Positions 1 to 10,464 of a stretch of DNA of 64,000 nt are shown piece after piece. Source of the DNA: Linnemannia hyalina (Eukaryota; Mortierellomycota; Mortierellomycetes; Mortierellales; Mortierellaceae); assembly GCA_019671135.1 (NCBI GenBank), contig JAHRHY010000022.1, positions 1 through 64,000 of the forward strand, given 5' to 3'. The notes under the pieces are model-generated. The model was not told the origin of the DNA. It made no database searches and saw only the letters and a program-made list of their open reading frames with translations. Made by a program: the position numbers and the translations under genes. Positions within the stretch are counted from its first letter, which is position 1. Every line of letters starts with the position of its first letter.

Positions 1-124
1 AGCTTGCCGTGATGGCTTACATTTAGCTTGCCGTGATGGCTATACGTTAGCTTGCCGTGATGGCTATACATTTAGCTTGCCGTGATGGCTATACATTTAG
101 CTTGCCGTGATGGCTATACATTTA
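1..124. repeat. 25-bp tandem repeat array, left element tip
   Basis: Five copies of a unit beginning agcttgccgtgatggct follow one another, the first two slightly shorter or mutated. The array is truncated by the window start, so the true copy number is unknown. It is the mirror of the array at 10016-10268. Confidence 0.95.
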
Positions 125-802
125 GCTTCGCTTAACGCCTTTTTTTTCTTCTGGATCATTGCAGTATTGTTATAGTCTATGAGACTCTCTCTCTCTCTGT
201 GTGTGTGTGCTGTTGTTGTTTGTCCTCTTTTACACACTCCCCCTCAACCCCCCTTTGTCTACCTATCTTCTAGCTGAACGTATGTATGCATGTTCATGGA
301 TGCTAACCCCTGAATTGCTGTCTGTCCTTTGCTACTACTGCTGCCGGCGTTGACTTGTTTGTTTGTCCGTCCTTTCTCGGAAGCAACAGAAATGTAACCA
401 AACCGAGGGACAGTCGCCACTGCGGACACCCGTATATCTGATCCAAGCTTTTGAATCCGATCAAGCCATGCCATTGGTCACTCGTCCTGCGCAGAGGGCT
501 ACTTCTGCAACCTTGGAGAATAGCGAAGCTGGCTGCTGGTACTGCTACTGTTGTTGGTGTTGTTGGCCTGTGTTGGTTTAACTGTTGCTGTTGATGCGAA
601 CTGGTCGCTGTCGTAACCTTGTGCAACATGGACCGAGTTGGGCGTGTGGACAACCATGGGCTCAAGATCAAACAACAAGTCCTCCAAACACCCAGTCGTC
701 AAACCCATCCTCCCCGACTTGGCCCATCACCGTCACGACCTCCTCTGTCCCTCTCGCTCCTTGGAGGATCGTTATTGGAAGGAACACATGTGAGCTCGGA
801 CT
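1..802. repeat. Left terminal inverted repeat
   Basis: This is the reverse complement of 9342-10143 and beyond, with scattered substitutions and small indels. Matching landmarks are the tandem repeat, the CT/GT tract near 186-211, a CAA/TTG-rich stretch near 545-595 and the inner end at gagctcggact (792-802), after which the two arms diverge. A short open frame of about 70 codons with the product start MGLTTGCLEDLLFDLEPMVV (minus, 499-708) is preserved in both arms. Confidence 0.9.
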
Positions 803-1085
803 TGAAGCGCCTGTCGCCCCAGCCGGTGACGACATCTTGAAGTGCCGAGTCGGAAACGCAACGCCACCAGCACCTCCTCTTCCTCGCCCATAGGTCTGTT
901 GGGCCGGTGCGCGTTGAGAGGAGGAGTACTTGAGCACATTGAACGCCAGCAAGCGGAAGACCAAGTGGTCGCTGACTAGACGTACCAACAGCACTCCATG
1001 AATCAGAGATAGTCGGCTGGTCGTACTGGTGTCGCTCAACTCGAGGGTATGAATACGGTAGCTGAGCAACAAGCTCCATTTCAAT

Positions 1086-2074
1086 CTACAACGTTCGAAT
1101 CGATTTCTTTGGGTTTATTACATTATTCATCGACAGACACCAAGAAAACATGCTCCGATCAACGCTATGAGAGACACGGAGGTGACCGACCGACGTCACG
1201 AGGGATATCGCAGTGTCCATCAACATCGTCTATTATTGCAATAAAACAAAACTCGCACCCTCATGCGAGCATACTTGTCATTCAACCTCGAGGACCGACT
1301 TACCTTCCTAATCCTTGGATTCGTTAATGGCGCAGGTATTTCGACCACCGCCTGAAAAAATGATACTTGTGGCTGGATCATCTGAGAAGACATTGGGATA
1401 GTCATAGACAGAGGTGGACTTGGAGACTGGTACAGGCCTGGAGAGATGTCACTGCCACCACTGCTAAGCATGCCGACCCCGGCGAGACTGTTGGTGGCGC
1501 CAACACCAAGGCCGAAGGCAGGATCCATATTGTTTTCTTGAGCTTGTGACAAGAAAGTATTTCTAGCCATGTCGGTCGTAGGAGAATCCTCATGGTCCGA
1601 TCTACTTAGTCTAGGGACCCTGGGATCTACAAGCATAAAGGTACAAGTGGGCTCATGAAAATGCGATCTTTCTTATCGACGTGTACGTAGATATGTGGTA
1701 AAGAGGATTATATGTTGCGATGTATTACCATCTGGGAACCCAAGACCCCATCGATCATCGATAGGTTGCTGCTGCGACATCTTTAAGGAGTTGGCGCCGG
1801 TCGTGTCGAACAACCCTGCCTGCTTCACGATTGTGCTGGAACTCCTAGACTCAAAAAACGACAAGCACATGCAGAGAGGGGTATAAAGTTAATTTTCAGG
1901 TTGTTCCTGTACGTACCTGCAAAGGATCATAAAGCATACAAACGAAGAAACAGACGTACCTTACTTTGCAAAAGGGATGTAGTCCAGTTTGTATTTGTCC
2001 CCGTCGCCGTTGCGATCGTATATTCCTGGGCTGGAAGAAGTGGTTCTTGGGTTCGGATCTGGGAAGAAGTCCAT
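1086..2074 (-). CDS. Spliced gene of unknown function inside the element
   Basis: Four exons join with matching phases: 2074-1965, 1844-1729, 1626-1304 and 1229-1086, giving about 230 residues. The product begins MDFFPDPNPRTTSSSPG and is rich in Ser, Pro, Met and Gly (MLSSGGSDISPGLYQSPSP around residue 130), like the disordered part of a fungal transcriptional regulator. No DNA-binding domain can be seen. Introns 1 and 2 have good borders (gtaagg...tag, gtaata...tag), and phase agreement at three junctions argues for a real gene. The last exon is the weakest; the gene may have lost its true C-terminus at the edge of the left inverted repeat. I do not recognise the family. Confidence 0.5.
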
Positions 2075-2148
2075 CGCCGGACAAGGGGAAGGGGAGAAGA
2101 AATGGTGGCGTGTGGATGACAATTTTGTCGGAGGGGAAAAAAAAAGAA

Positions 2149-4257
2149 TTACTTGGATGCGAAATAAGCGTGCTGGAGGAGATGATTGAGCGTAGTCAAG
2201 AACTCGCGCCAGACAGAGCCGGCTCCACCTTCTCGGTTGTGGATGTATTCCAACTGTAGCCAGTGTATACTCATCCACTCTGCCTCCTTCGCGCTCATCT
2301 CATCCTCCCATCCAGAGACATACACCCTCCTCAACTTGCTCAGGCTTCTCAGCTTGTCCAGACCAACAATAAGCACCAACGGGATCCCCTTGCGACAGTC
2401 CTCTGCCAGGTGGTAGTCCAAGTCGCCACTCAGATTAAGAACCTTGAGATCCTGTAGTTGCGCAATCTGGTTAAGAATAACATTAATCGACCGCCGAGTC
2501 GACTTCGGGGCCAACACCGCCTTGACACTCGTAGTGTCTGCCATCTCTGCAAGATTGGTCGCATCCTTGTCCAGCGACATTCCAATTCCAATCAAGACCA
2601 CAAGCTCCTTCAGGCGCCGTGACGACCAGGGTTGCTCAGAGAGCACCATATCCCTCGTTCACAGAAACGACTCTGGTCCTCGAAACAACCTCAAGTTCTC
2701 ACATCGAACCAAGATCTGGTGAACGTTGAGTCTCGACAGACCTCCACAGTCGACCAGATCCAATACCTCCAGCCTCCCCAAATGTACTGACAATTGACGA
2801 GACGAGTGACCTGCAAACGGAACAGTTACTGATGGTGACCTCCTTGAGCTGCCGTGACTTGAGGAGTGCCTCGTCTGCCAAGAGCCGACGTTGCTGTTGC
2901 TGTCGCTGTTACTGTCGCTGTTGCTGTTGCTGCGACAGCCGCGGTGGACGCAATGGTATCAGGTCGGGAGAGCAAGAGGTCAGGATGTCCTGGGTCGCAT
3001 TGCCAACCTCGGTATGTGAATATCGCGGCCTTTGCCAATATAGGTCAGACTCTTGGTGTTGGGAAACTCCAGGTGAGGGGCCGCAGGCTGTTGAAGATGG
3101 CGTAGCGTGTGAAGAAGGCGTAGGCCCCAAACCCAATCGACTCCAGACCCTGGCCACGAAACGAGAGTCGGTTGGTGTGGAGGACAATCTGATCAATATG
3201 GATCCCCTTGATTTGACGAAAGTCCAGTACCGATGTCGAGTCTGTTGTCGTGGTTGCCTACCCCTCCTCATCCACCTGTTCCTCCTCATCCACCTGTTCC
3301 GCCTCAACCTATTCCTCATCCACTTGCCCCTCCTCAACCTGTTCCGTCTCCATCTCCTCCTCCCTCTCCTCGTCTTGAAGGTCAGGAAACGCAGCAGTGT
3401 TAAAGTCTGAATTCACGGGTACAATCTCAACGGACCGCAGGAATAACTGCTTCAGACGAGAACAGTTCCTGATCAACATGTTCATCTTTGGGACAGAGAT
3501 TATCCACTTGGTGATATGCAGTAAAACAAGGCTCTGATGCTGACACCGGATGAAGCCCCTTGCAAACCGTAGCGTGTGCTCCTTGGAGTGGAGACCCCAA
3601 TCCTCGTTCAGGTGCGAGAGGGGCGTCTGCTGTCGACCAAGTTGAGGGAACCTTCGAATGGATACCGATGTGCTGCCCATCTTTCTCGGACTGCTTGATG
3701 GGTCGTTGATGTTGCTGGTGCTGTTGTTGGTGTTGCTGGCGCTGTTGTAGTGTTGCTGGCGCTGTTCTTGGTGTCGCTGGTGCTGTTGTTGATGTCGTTC
3801 TTGAGGTCATCGTCAAAGGTACTGTCCAGGTCGTCATCGTCGTAGTCTCCTTGGTAAGATTCGTCAGAGGAGGTTTCTTCTCCCGAAGAAGCATAGTTGG
3901 GAGCGGTCCATCGCCATTGAGCAATATAAGGACGGTATTCTAGGCGGTTGATATATCGACAAGAGGGCCCGGGCCACCGTTCTAGGAAGAAGACTGGGTC
4001 GTGCATGACCAACTCTCGACCTAGGTGCTCGTCCTGGTGAAAGATGCGTTGGCTGAGGTAGTATAGAGCGAGCTGTCAACGTGAATGGTGTGCCAGAGCT
4101 GAGTCATAAAGTCGGACCGCCATGTCCTTGAGACGAGGATGCATGAGCATATAGGTCGTGTGTGCTGCTGTCGAGGTATCGGGCAATGTGTGCGCGGATC
4201 TCTGGCAGGTCGAGAGGAGACAATGAAGTAGTGTGTGAGGTGGAGGTGGATGCCATG
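2149..4257 (-). pseudogene. Broken F-box/LRR protein gene inside the element
   Basis: The N-terminus reads LDLPEIRAHIARYLDSSTHD, a typical F-box start in these fungi. The expected continuation CILVSRTWRSDFMTQLWHTI is found at once but in another frame, so a frameshift lies near 4150. Further frame changes follow near 4020 (EHLGRELVMHDPVFFLERWP) and in the acidic/Thr-rich linker (3610-3850). A leucine-rich C-terminal part, such as LKELVVLIGIGMSL and LQDLKVLNLSGDLDYHL, is open from 2649 to 2149. Intact relatives lie at 47.8-51.8 kb in this window. F-box/LRR proteins are substrate adaptors of SCF ubiquitin ligases; this copy cannot make a full protein. Confidence 0.65.
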
Positions 4258-4471
4258 CTGTTGTGGTTGTTGCTGGTGTTATTACTGAATGTGAATAGGA
4301 GACGTTGGTTGGGAGAGGAAGGAAGAAGAGGAGGAGGAGGAGGAGAAGAAGAAGAATGAGCAAAGAGTGAAGAGTGAAGAGTGAAAGGTCCATCAAGTTC
4401 CATCAACCAACCACTTTTGACCCATGTTAGGACGCGTCCTTCCTTCCTTTCTTTTTTCTCCTTTGGTTCAT

Positions 4472-4813
4472 TCACTCCTTTCTTTCCCCCTCTTCTGCTT
4501 TCTCGTCAAGCTGGGCTGGGTAAGACAAACGGTATATGGTCATGCAAAGTACCATAAGCGAATCGACGTTGTCCCTGTCACTGTCACGGCTTTTGGTCCT
4601 TGGGGGAACCTGGAGGACCTCAAGGATCTCCTCCAGCTGGACACAGGTGAACTCGTCGAAATATACGCGTACGTCAAATGAGGCATCAAGCAGAAACGGA
4701 CGGTGAAGAGCTGGGTTCTCGTCTTTGTCGTCCTGATCGAACCCGTAGTCGTCAAGGCCGTAAAACATAGCGAGCTGTGCCGCGATTACCGGCACGAGAA
4801 GGACGGCCATCTT
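4472..4813 (-). pseudogene. PIF/Harbinger-like transposase N-terminal fragment
   Basis: An open frame of about 113 codons starts MAVLLVPVIAAQLAMFYGLD and contains FDEFTCVQLEEILEVLQVPP followed by LMVLCMTIYRLSYPAQL. This order (a helical 'F..F....L..IL..L..P' block, then '..L.RLSYP.RL') is what I know from the N-terminal part of HARBI1-type nucleases. The frame stops soon after. No DDE catalytic region (DDE_Tnp_4) is visible downstream on the minus strand, where the sequence runs directly into the F-box pseudogene promoter side. It is therefore a fragment, either the remnant of the element's own transposase or a captured piece. Confidence 0.45.
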
Positions 4814-4986
4814 GAATGAATGAAGAGCGATGGTCTGTAGCAGCATTCAAGGAAGCCATGGCAGGAAGCAAATGCGAGCTACCCTCCTTCCTGCAAAAAA
4901 CTCTGTAAATTAAAGTTTTTTTTTATGTGCAGTATCGGGCACAGTACTGTACTTTCCAATTGGTTGGGAAGGACAGGACACATGTT

Positions 4987-5234
4987 GTCTTGTTTTGTTA
5001 TTACAGACCGACATACTCTACATTTCTCACGACCAAGAATGGCTGGCAAGGGCGCCTACTCTAATGGACGACATGTCGCATCGGCATCAACTAGATGAAG
5101 CGTTTCACGCTCTCAAGGACACGGAGTTCACCGGAGATGTGGCCGACGTGAAGGCTCGACTTCTGGACAGGCTGTTGACTGTTGAGACTCTATTAGACAG
5201 AGCGCGCAACATTAATAAACATCACCTCTGACAG
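4987..5234 (+). pseudogene. Coding-like exon of unknown family
   Basis: After a plausible acceptor (ttattacag) a frame of about 75 codons follows. It contains LDEAFHALKDTEFTGDVADV then KARLLDRLLTVETLLDR, which is helical and protein-like. It ends at a stop near 5231, and a second coding-like frame (LAERWNPDARWSGSERASSR, about 5258-5548) overlaps the next stretch in a different phase. The switching frames suggest decay. I do not recognise the family; it may be part of the element's main protein. Confidence 0.3.
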
Positions 5235-5540
5235 CCTTCCCCCACTATGTGGCGGAAACCTTGCTGAGCGCTGGAATCCGGATGCAAGGTGGTCAGGATC
5301 AGAGCGGGCTTCTTCACGGTTTTTTGCGCTAAACATCAAGGGTCCAAATGAGCGTCATCCACACCAAGATGTCGACCCCGACCCTCCACCGTCCACCGTG
5401 TTGTCTTTGCCTCTTGACCACCGTGGTCCTTTTTTGTTGAGTTCCTGGCGAGGCATTTCAACTGCATCATCTACAAGTTTACCTCCGTTGGGACAGCGGG
5501 TCGATTCGCACCTGGAGACGGCAAGACGCCCTGCTTCTCG

Positions 5541-6469
5541 ATGGGGGTTTTGAGGACGTGTGATGGCATTGGAACGTTCGTGAAGTACTTTGTCCTGGGT
5601 CCTGCTCGTCATTCAGAGCCCCCTCCCTCCTCTACGCCTTCTCCTCCTGCGCCTTTTTACGATCCCCAACACCCACACTCCGCCATTCTTCGTCATGAGA
5701 AACGCGCGAGAAAAGGAACCAAACAGGTTCAGGAACTGACTGAGTTTGACGATAGTGTGGTGATTGAGGTCTATGCCTCTGCTTGGCAAGTTATTGCTCT
5801 TTTATCCAAAAGAAAGCAATGCCACTCAATGGAAACGCCATGGATAAAGACTGCAGACCTCTAAAGCAATTTTTTTTCTTTCAATATGCTTATAGTCGTC
5901 ACCGGTTGGACAATTTTATTCTTGCAGAGGCCGACAAAGTTCGGAAATTATCGCCCAAGTCCAATCTCAAGAACAGAAACGCCACTATGCAGGATCTCAG
6001 AGCACGTCCGATGAAAAAACCTCAAACCCCCGACGGAGTCTTCATGGAGTACATGGAGTTGATACAAAAGGAGCTCAGCAACATCAAAATCACCCGCAAA
6101 ATGGCTAAAGTCAAAGTCAGAAAAAGACCGGTGAGGATTTGGCAACGGGTAGTGACATGGAGGTCCGTCCGGCGGAAGGAGACAGTCGATGGAGTATTTC
6201 ATGGGTCTGACTACCAACCCAAGGGCAAGAAGGCTATGGGATCTGCTGCAAGGAACAACATCGCAAGCAGTGAGAGCAAGGCCGTGGCGCCCCTAGTTGG
6301 ATCGTCATCAACAACAACTCCAAGGCCTTCAGCTGATATGATGGACAAGGCAAGTGTGGGTATGGACAAGTGCATGGATGTCGACGATGGAGGAGAGAGT
6401 AACGTCGTGGATCTCGACAGCAAGTCCGATACTGATGAGGATGATGCAGACCCTAGGAATGGGTACTAG
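5541..6469 (+). pseudogene. Decayed plus-strand gene of unknown family
   Basis: Two open frames make up this stretch: 5541-5864 (contains FYDPQHPHSAILRHEKRARK and ELTEFDDSVVIEVYASAW) and 5783-6469 (contains GVFMEYMELIQKELSNIKIT and an acidic tail DLDSKSDTDEDDADPRN). A likely intron ends at the tattcttgcag acceptor near 5926. Near 6130 a competing frame (KTGEDLATGSDMEVRPAEGD) looks more protein-like than the open one, so a frameshift or a further intron is likely. A nuclear regulator or transposase-associated protein is possible, but no domain is recognisable. Confidence 0.35.
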
Positions 6470-6819
6470 TCGTTTACTATGACGCTTTTACAGTCTCTGA
6501 GGCCTGATTTTACACGAACAGCACGACGAGATTGCAGAGATACTGGAAGCAAAGCAGGATATTGCATCTGATTTCGCATCAAATGTTAACCTTCTCGAAG
6601 GAAGGTGGACTTGGAGGGACTAGCTTTGTTGTGTTGCTTTGAATGCATACATGCATGCATGCATTTCCAGCAGGCAGTGTTTTACAAGGAAGGAAGAGAT
6701 CGTTTTTACTAATATGTGGTTGTTGTTTTCATATCGTAATCAAGCCGGGCTGCAGTTCAAGAGTGGGACTGATGACGGCTTTCTTTTGAGCCAGATATTC
6801 CCGGCCGGCTTTTAGTCTC

Positions 6820-7413
6820 GTCTGCCCGATGTCGATCTCGATACTGTACGGATGTCCGTAGCAGCCCTGGATCCGGAGTTCGAGAGATTGATTGATTGAG
6901 ACCAAGGACGATACACCTCAAGGCAAGGATGTCCGCAGTACTTTATCTTTATGAGCGCTGTCGTTTTTGTCTGCAAGGCATCTTGGCGTCCACGCAGACG
7001 AGGACAACACCTCAGGGAATGGAAGCACCTCACAAGTCGATCACACATTTTGGCAGGATCTCTCTGACAGCATACGCGCCTCGTCACCACCAACACCTTC
7101 ATCAAGTGTCGATACAAACATCCACCCTCTTGCCAACTTTTCAAGCACCACCAGGGTCATGCTTAACGACATCTCGTCTAATTTTACCAACATCTGGGAT
7201 GGTCCATTATTCGACAAAATATTTCACACATTCTGCAACATTGTTTTACGACAGCATCTCACGGCGAGAAAGGAGGAGGAGGAGTGCAGAAAACGCGAGG
7301 CTCAGCAAAAGCAGGAGCGGGACGCCAGGAAGGAGGAGTCGGCCATGAAGACCGCCAAGAGTCGAAAGTGCTGGTCCGATGATGTAAACAAGACTATCTG
7401 CGGGGGGACTTAG
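6820..7413 (+). CDS. Unknown coiled-coil protein, possibly partial
   Basis: The clearest frame (from 6967) encodes FWQDLSDSIRASSPPTPSSS and a Lys/Glu/Arg-rich coiled coil with the segment ARKEEEECRKREAQQKQERD before a stop at 7413. A short coding-like stretch just upstream, VDLDTVRMSVAALDPEFERL at about 6831-6890, is in a different frame and may be a preceding exon. The start is uncertain. The family is not recognised, and it may belong to the same transcription unit as the pieces on either side. Confidence 0.35.
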
Positions 7414-8142
7414 TCTAAACAAATGGGCTGTGGAGCAAGGACTATATCCGTGAGGATGAAAAAGGAGGGAACCAAGGAGTTCACATATGTGGGATCGATA
7501 GAATAAACAAAACAAAAATAAAAGGAGAGAGGGAGAATAAATGTAACGAGTGCTAACAGTAAAGTAGACCCCTGGGCACCGGCTATTCCATAATATAGGT
7601 TGACAGTTGCACCGTAGTCCGCCGTTAGACGATAGGTCGGACAGTACCAACGATGGCGGTCGGATCGATAACTGGCAGAAACATGGGCAGGGCGAAAAGT
7701 GGACCTCTTTGAGATCAGGGGTTGCGCAAATAGTGTCAAGGATAGTATGGACAAGCCGGTCGGTGGTGGGTTTCCTTGTGCTACCCAGTGCGCATTGTAT
7801 TCATTGTTGACAATGCGCAGGGGTGGCTGGGAGATCCTGCTTTCAATGCTGACTGAGAAGGGAACGGGAACATGGCTAGGATACGCCATCATGACAATAC
7901 CTATCGAAAGGTGGTCGAGTGGTCCTTGCTGGTCAGAATAACAATCAAAAGAGTGGATCAAAAAGAATAAGAGAAAAGGATCTGCCCTTTGAGTGGTATT
8001 TTGGTGGCGTGCTTGTGACCACCATTTTCGGAACCGAGCAGTTGGCTCGGCGCGCTTCTCATATACATCACCACACTGGCGGAAACGTCTGCGAAGCCTA
8101 CAGTCATATTTGGCCCGTTGTCTTCGTCAACCGGGATCAGAC

Positions 8143-8966
8143 ATGAAGGCCGTTAGATTGAACACCATCATCAATGCGTTGCGAGGACTGGCGGAGTCAG
8201 AGCCTGAGATTCGTCATGTTCAGTTGCCAGGCCTGGAGGAACAGTTGGAGGCTATGGGAAGGACTTCTGCTACGACACCAGTGGGTGATTCTCTGATTGA
8301 CGCGCTACGCAGCAGAGTTGAAGCGAAAGATCAACATGGTAACTTTCTACTGCAAGATGAGCAGGGTGTCGTTGAAGGTGAGTTTTTGAAAGAAAATGTT
8401 ATCAACAGCTTACAATTGTCCTTGTTTCAAGTCTATGTTTTTTTTTTTTTTTTTTTTTAGATCGGGCAGCAGCTCGGGAGTTCATTCACAGCCAACATGG
8501 ACAAGGCCCGTGTGTAAAAATCTCACTGCGTGCATTGATTTGTCGGGGCCCGGTTTTTTGCGGTAGACATCATGTTACTTTGGAACAACGGACCCAGAAA
8601 TAGCCAAGATGCTGCAAACGGTGGGAATTTCGGTAAGGATATGTCGCGCCGCTTAAACGTCTACAAGGTAACACACGGTATTATGTTGGTGATCAAATGT
8701 GTCTTTAGAACGATATGAAGCTGCCTATTATTATTTAGGATACTAAATGGGTTTATTCTGCTCAAAAACAAATAGACCTTGCCGACACACAGGACACGGA
8801 AAGGGCTTTACTCCTCCAATACGAGCTTGCGCAAGAGCTACAAGAGCCAGTAGCCGTTCCCACTGTGATTACTACTACAGCACCCCAGACCAATCATCTC
8901 GCACAGTCAACACATACTGCCAAAAAGCGACAACGCCACATAACCCAGGATATAACAGCCGCATAG
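8143..8966 (+). CDS. Four-exon gene of unknown function inside the element
   Basis: Exons 8143-8377, 8461-8513, 8567-8632 and 8739-8966 join in phase to give about 193 residues. All introns are short (53-106 bp) with GT...AG borders, and the first has a run of T just before its acceptor. The product reads INALRGLAESEPEIRHVQLP near the start, a Cys pair in GPCTSCYFGTTDPEIAKMLQ in the middle, and LLLQYELAQELQEP followed by a Lys/Arg-rich stretch at the end. After the TAG at 8964 the same frame stays open to 9209 with protein-like content (QHIYTPQDLDNAHSAKPATR). The TAG may therefore be a recent nonsense mutation of a longer protein of about 275 residues. I do not recognise the family. Confidence 0.55.
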
Positions 8967-9209
8967 AAGACTCTCAGCAACAATCCGGTGCAGCATATCT
9001 ACACACCCCAGGACCTGGATAACGCCCATTCAGCCAAGCCGGCAACACGGCCCCTGCTGCGCGACTTTGAACAAACTAAGGCGAATTCCAAGGACAGGAG
9101 AACTACAGAACTGCTGACCAAGAAGGCGTATGCTGCTTCTGCAGCCAAAGAACGCCGTTTCACTCAGCCATGTGGCAAGAACAAGGCTTCTTATAGCACC
9201 GGATTATGA
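8967..9209 (+). pseudogene. In-frame continuation after a stop codon
   Basis: The reading frame of the preceding four-exon gene continues for 80 codons beyond a single TAG, ending in KERRFTQPCGKNKASYSTGL. Composition (Lys/Arg/Thr-rich) is like the preceding exon. This could be stop-codon decay, an unseen small intron, or chance. Confidence 0.35.
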
Positions 9210-9341
9210 CCATGAAAATTGATCCATTGGATCCAATTTTCTTATGCTGCCTTTCGACGACTTCACTTTATTTAGATGCAGGGCTAGGGTTAACGACGGG
9301 GAAGGTTAATAGGCTGGACTCGTCGGCCACCACTACTCCTC

Positions 9342-10268
9342 AGTCCGAGCTCGCATGTATCCCTTCCAACAACGATCCTCCAAGGAGTGAGAGGGACAGA
9401 GGGGGTCGTGGCGGTGGTGAGCCAAGTCGGGGAGGATGGGTTTGACGATTGGGGGTTTGGAGGACTTGTTGTTTGATCTTGAGCCCATGGTTGTCCACAC
9501 GCCCAACTCGGTCCATGTTGCACAAGGTTACGACAGCGACCAGTTCGCATCAACAGCAACAGTTAAACCAACACAGGCCAACAACACCAACAACAATAGC
9601 AGTACCAGCAGCCAGTTTCGCTATTCTCCAAGGTTGCAGAAGTAGCCCTCTGCGCAGGACGAGTGACCAATGGCATGGCTTGATCGGATTCAAAAGCTTG
9701 GATCAGATATATGGGTGTCCGCAGTGGCGACTGTCCCTCGGTTTGGTTACATTTCTGTTGCTTCCGAGAAAGGACGGACAAACAAACAGGTCAACGCCAG
9801 CAGCAGTAGTAGCAAAGGACAGACAGCAATTCAGGGGTTAGCATCCATGAACATGCATACATACGTTCAGCTAGAAGATAGGTAGACAAAGGGGGTTGAG
9901 GGGGAGTGTGTAAAAGAGGACAAACAACAACAGCACACACACACAGAGAGAGAGAGAGTCTCATAGACTATAACAATACTGCAATGATCCAGAAGAAAAA
10001 AAAGGCGTTAAGCGAAGCTAAATGTATAGCCATCACGGCAAGCTAAATGTATAGCCATCACGGCAAGCTAAATGTATAGCCATCACGGCAAGCTAAATGT
10101 ATAGCCATCACCGCAAGCTAATTAAATGTATAGCCATCACGGCAAGCTAAATGTATAGCAATCACCGCAAGCTAAATGTATAGCCATCACGGCAAGCTAA
10201 ATGTATAGCCATCACCGCAAGCTAAATGTATAGCCATCACCGCAAGCTAAATGTATAGCCATCACCGC
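9342..10268. repeat. Right terminal inverted repeat
   Basis: This is the inverted partner of the left arm. It starts inside at agtccgagctc and runs out through the CA/GA tract near 9935-9958 into the 25-bp tandem array. It is longer than the visible left arm only because its tandem array has more copies and is not cut by the window edge. Both arms keep frames of 69-130 codons, such as 9436-9645 and 9449-9841, which could be parts of a terminal gene or chance survivals of high identity. Confidence 0.9.
10016..10268. repeat. 25-bp tandem repeat array, right element tip
   Basis: About ten copies of the unit starting agctaaatgtatagccat are present. The inner copies end cacggca and several outer copies end caccgca; one copy carries a 4-bp insertion near 10120. 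The array stops abruptly at ccgcgtattgattt, which marks the right end of the element. Sub-terminal repeats of this kind are often transposase binding sites; that role is inference here. Confidence 0.95.
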
Positions 10269-10318
10269 GTATTGATTTTTCTTTTGTATGTGGGAGTCAA
10301 AATGACTATGTCGGAGAC

Positions 10319-10327
10319 ATATAAATA
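10319..10327 (+). promoter_or_regulatory. TATA box of the FHA-domain gene
   Basis: The sequence atataaata lies 50 bp outside the last element repeat and about 140 bp before the ATG at 10465. The leader between them is a CA/CTCA microsatellite (about 10361-10460). The promoter is therefore immediately next to the inserted repeat array. Confidence 0.5.
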
Positions 10328-10464
10328 CACCCTTCTTGCCCTTTCATTTTGCCATCATTCACTCTCACACACTCACACTCACACACCCACACTCACACAC
10401 CCACTCTTGCACACCCACTCTCACACACTCACTCACACACCCACTCACTCACCAACACCCGCAC

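Larger units (their letters stand above)
1..10268. mobile_element. Large long-terminal-inverted-repeat mobile element (left tip outside window)
   Basis: Two inverted copies of about 0.8-0.93 kb bound a 8.5-kb interior. The outermost part of each copy is a 25-bp tandem repeat, followed inward by a (CT/GT)n tract, then unique sequence. The interior mixes a spliced gene of unknown function, a broken F-box/LRR gene, a PIF/Harbinger-like N-terminal fragment and plus-strand coding pieces. Near-identity of the two ends suggests recent activity or gene conversion. Because the window opens inside the tandem repeat, the left boundary and any target-site duplication cannot be seen. The transposase class is not established: the Harbinger-like fragment may be cargo rather than the element's own enzyme. 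A fixed inverted segmental duplication is the main alternative. Confidence 0.7.

Noticed and set aside
7410..7961. 183-codon minus-strand frame inside the element
   Set aside because: Overlaps plus-strand coding-like sequence; hydrophobic end is composition-driven and no family was recognised.
9283..9294. ctagggtta as telomeric repeat
   Set aside because: A single isolated unit, not an array.
1..10268. 25-bp repeats at both ends as a CRISPR array
   Set aside because: Units are directly contiguous without spacers, the organism is a fungus, and the arrays are inverted copies at element tips.
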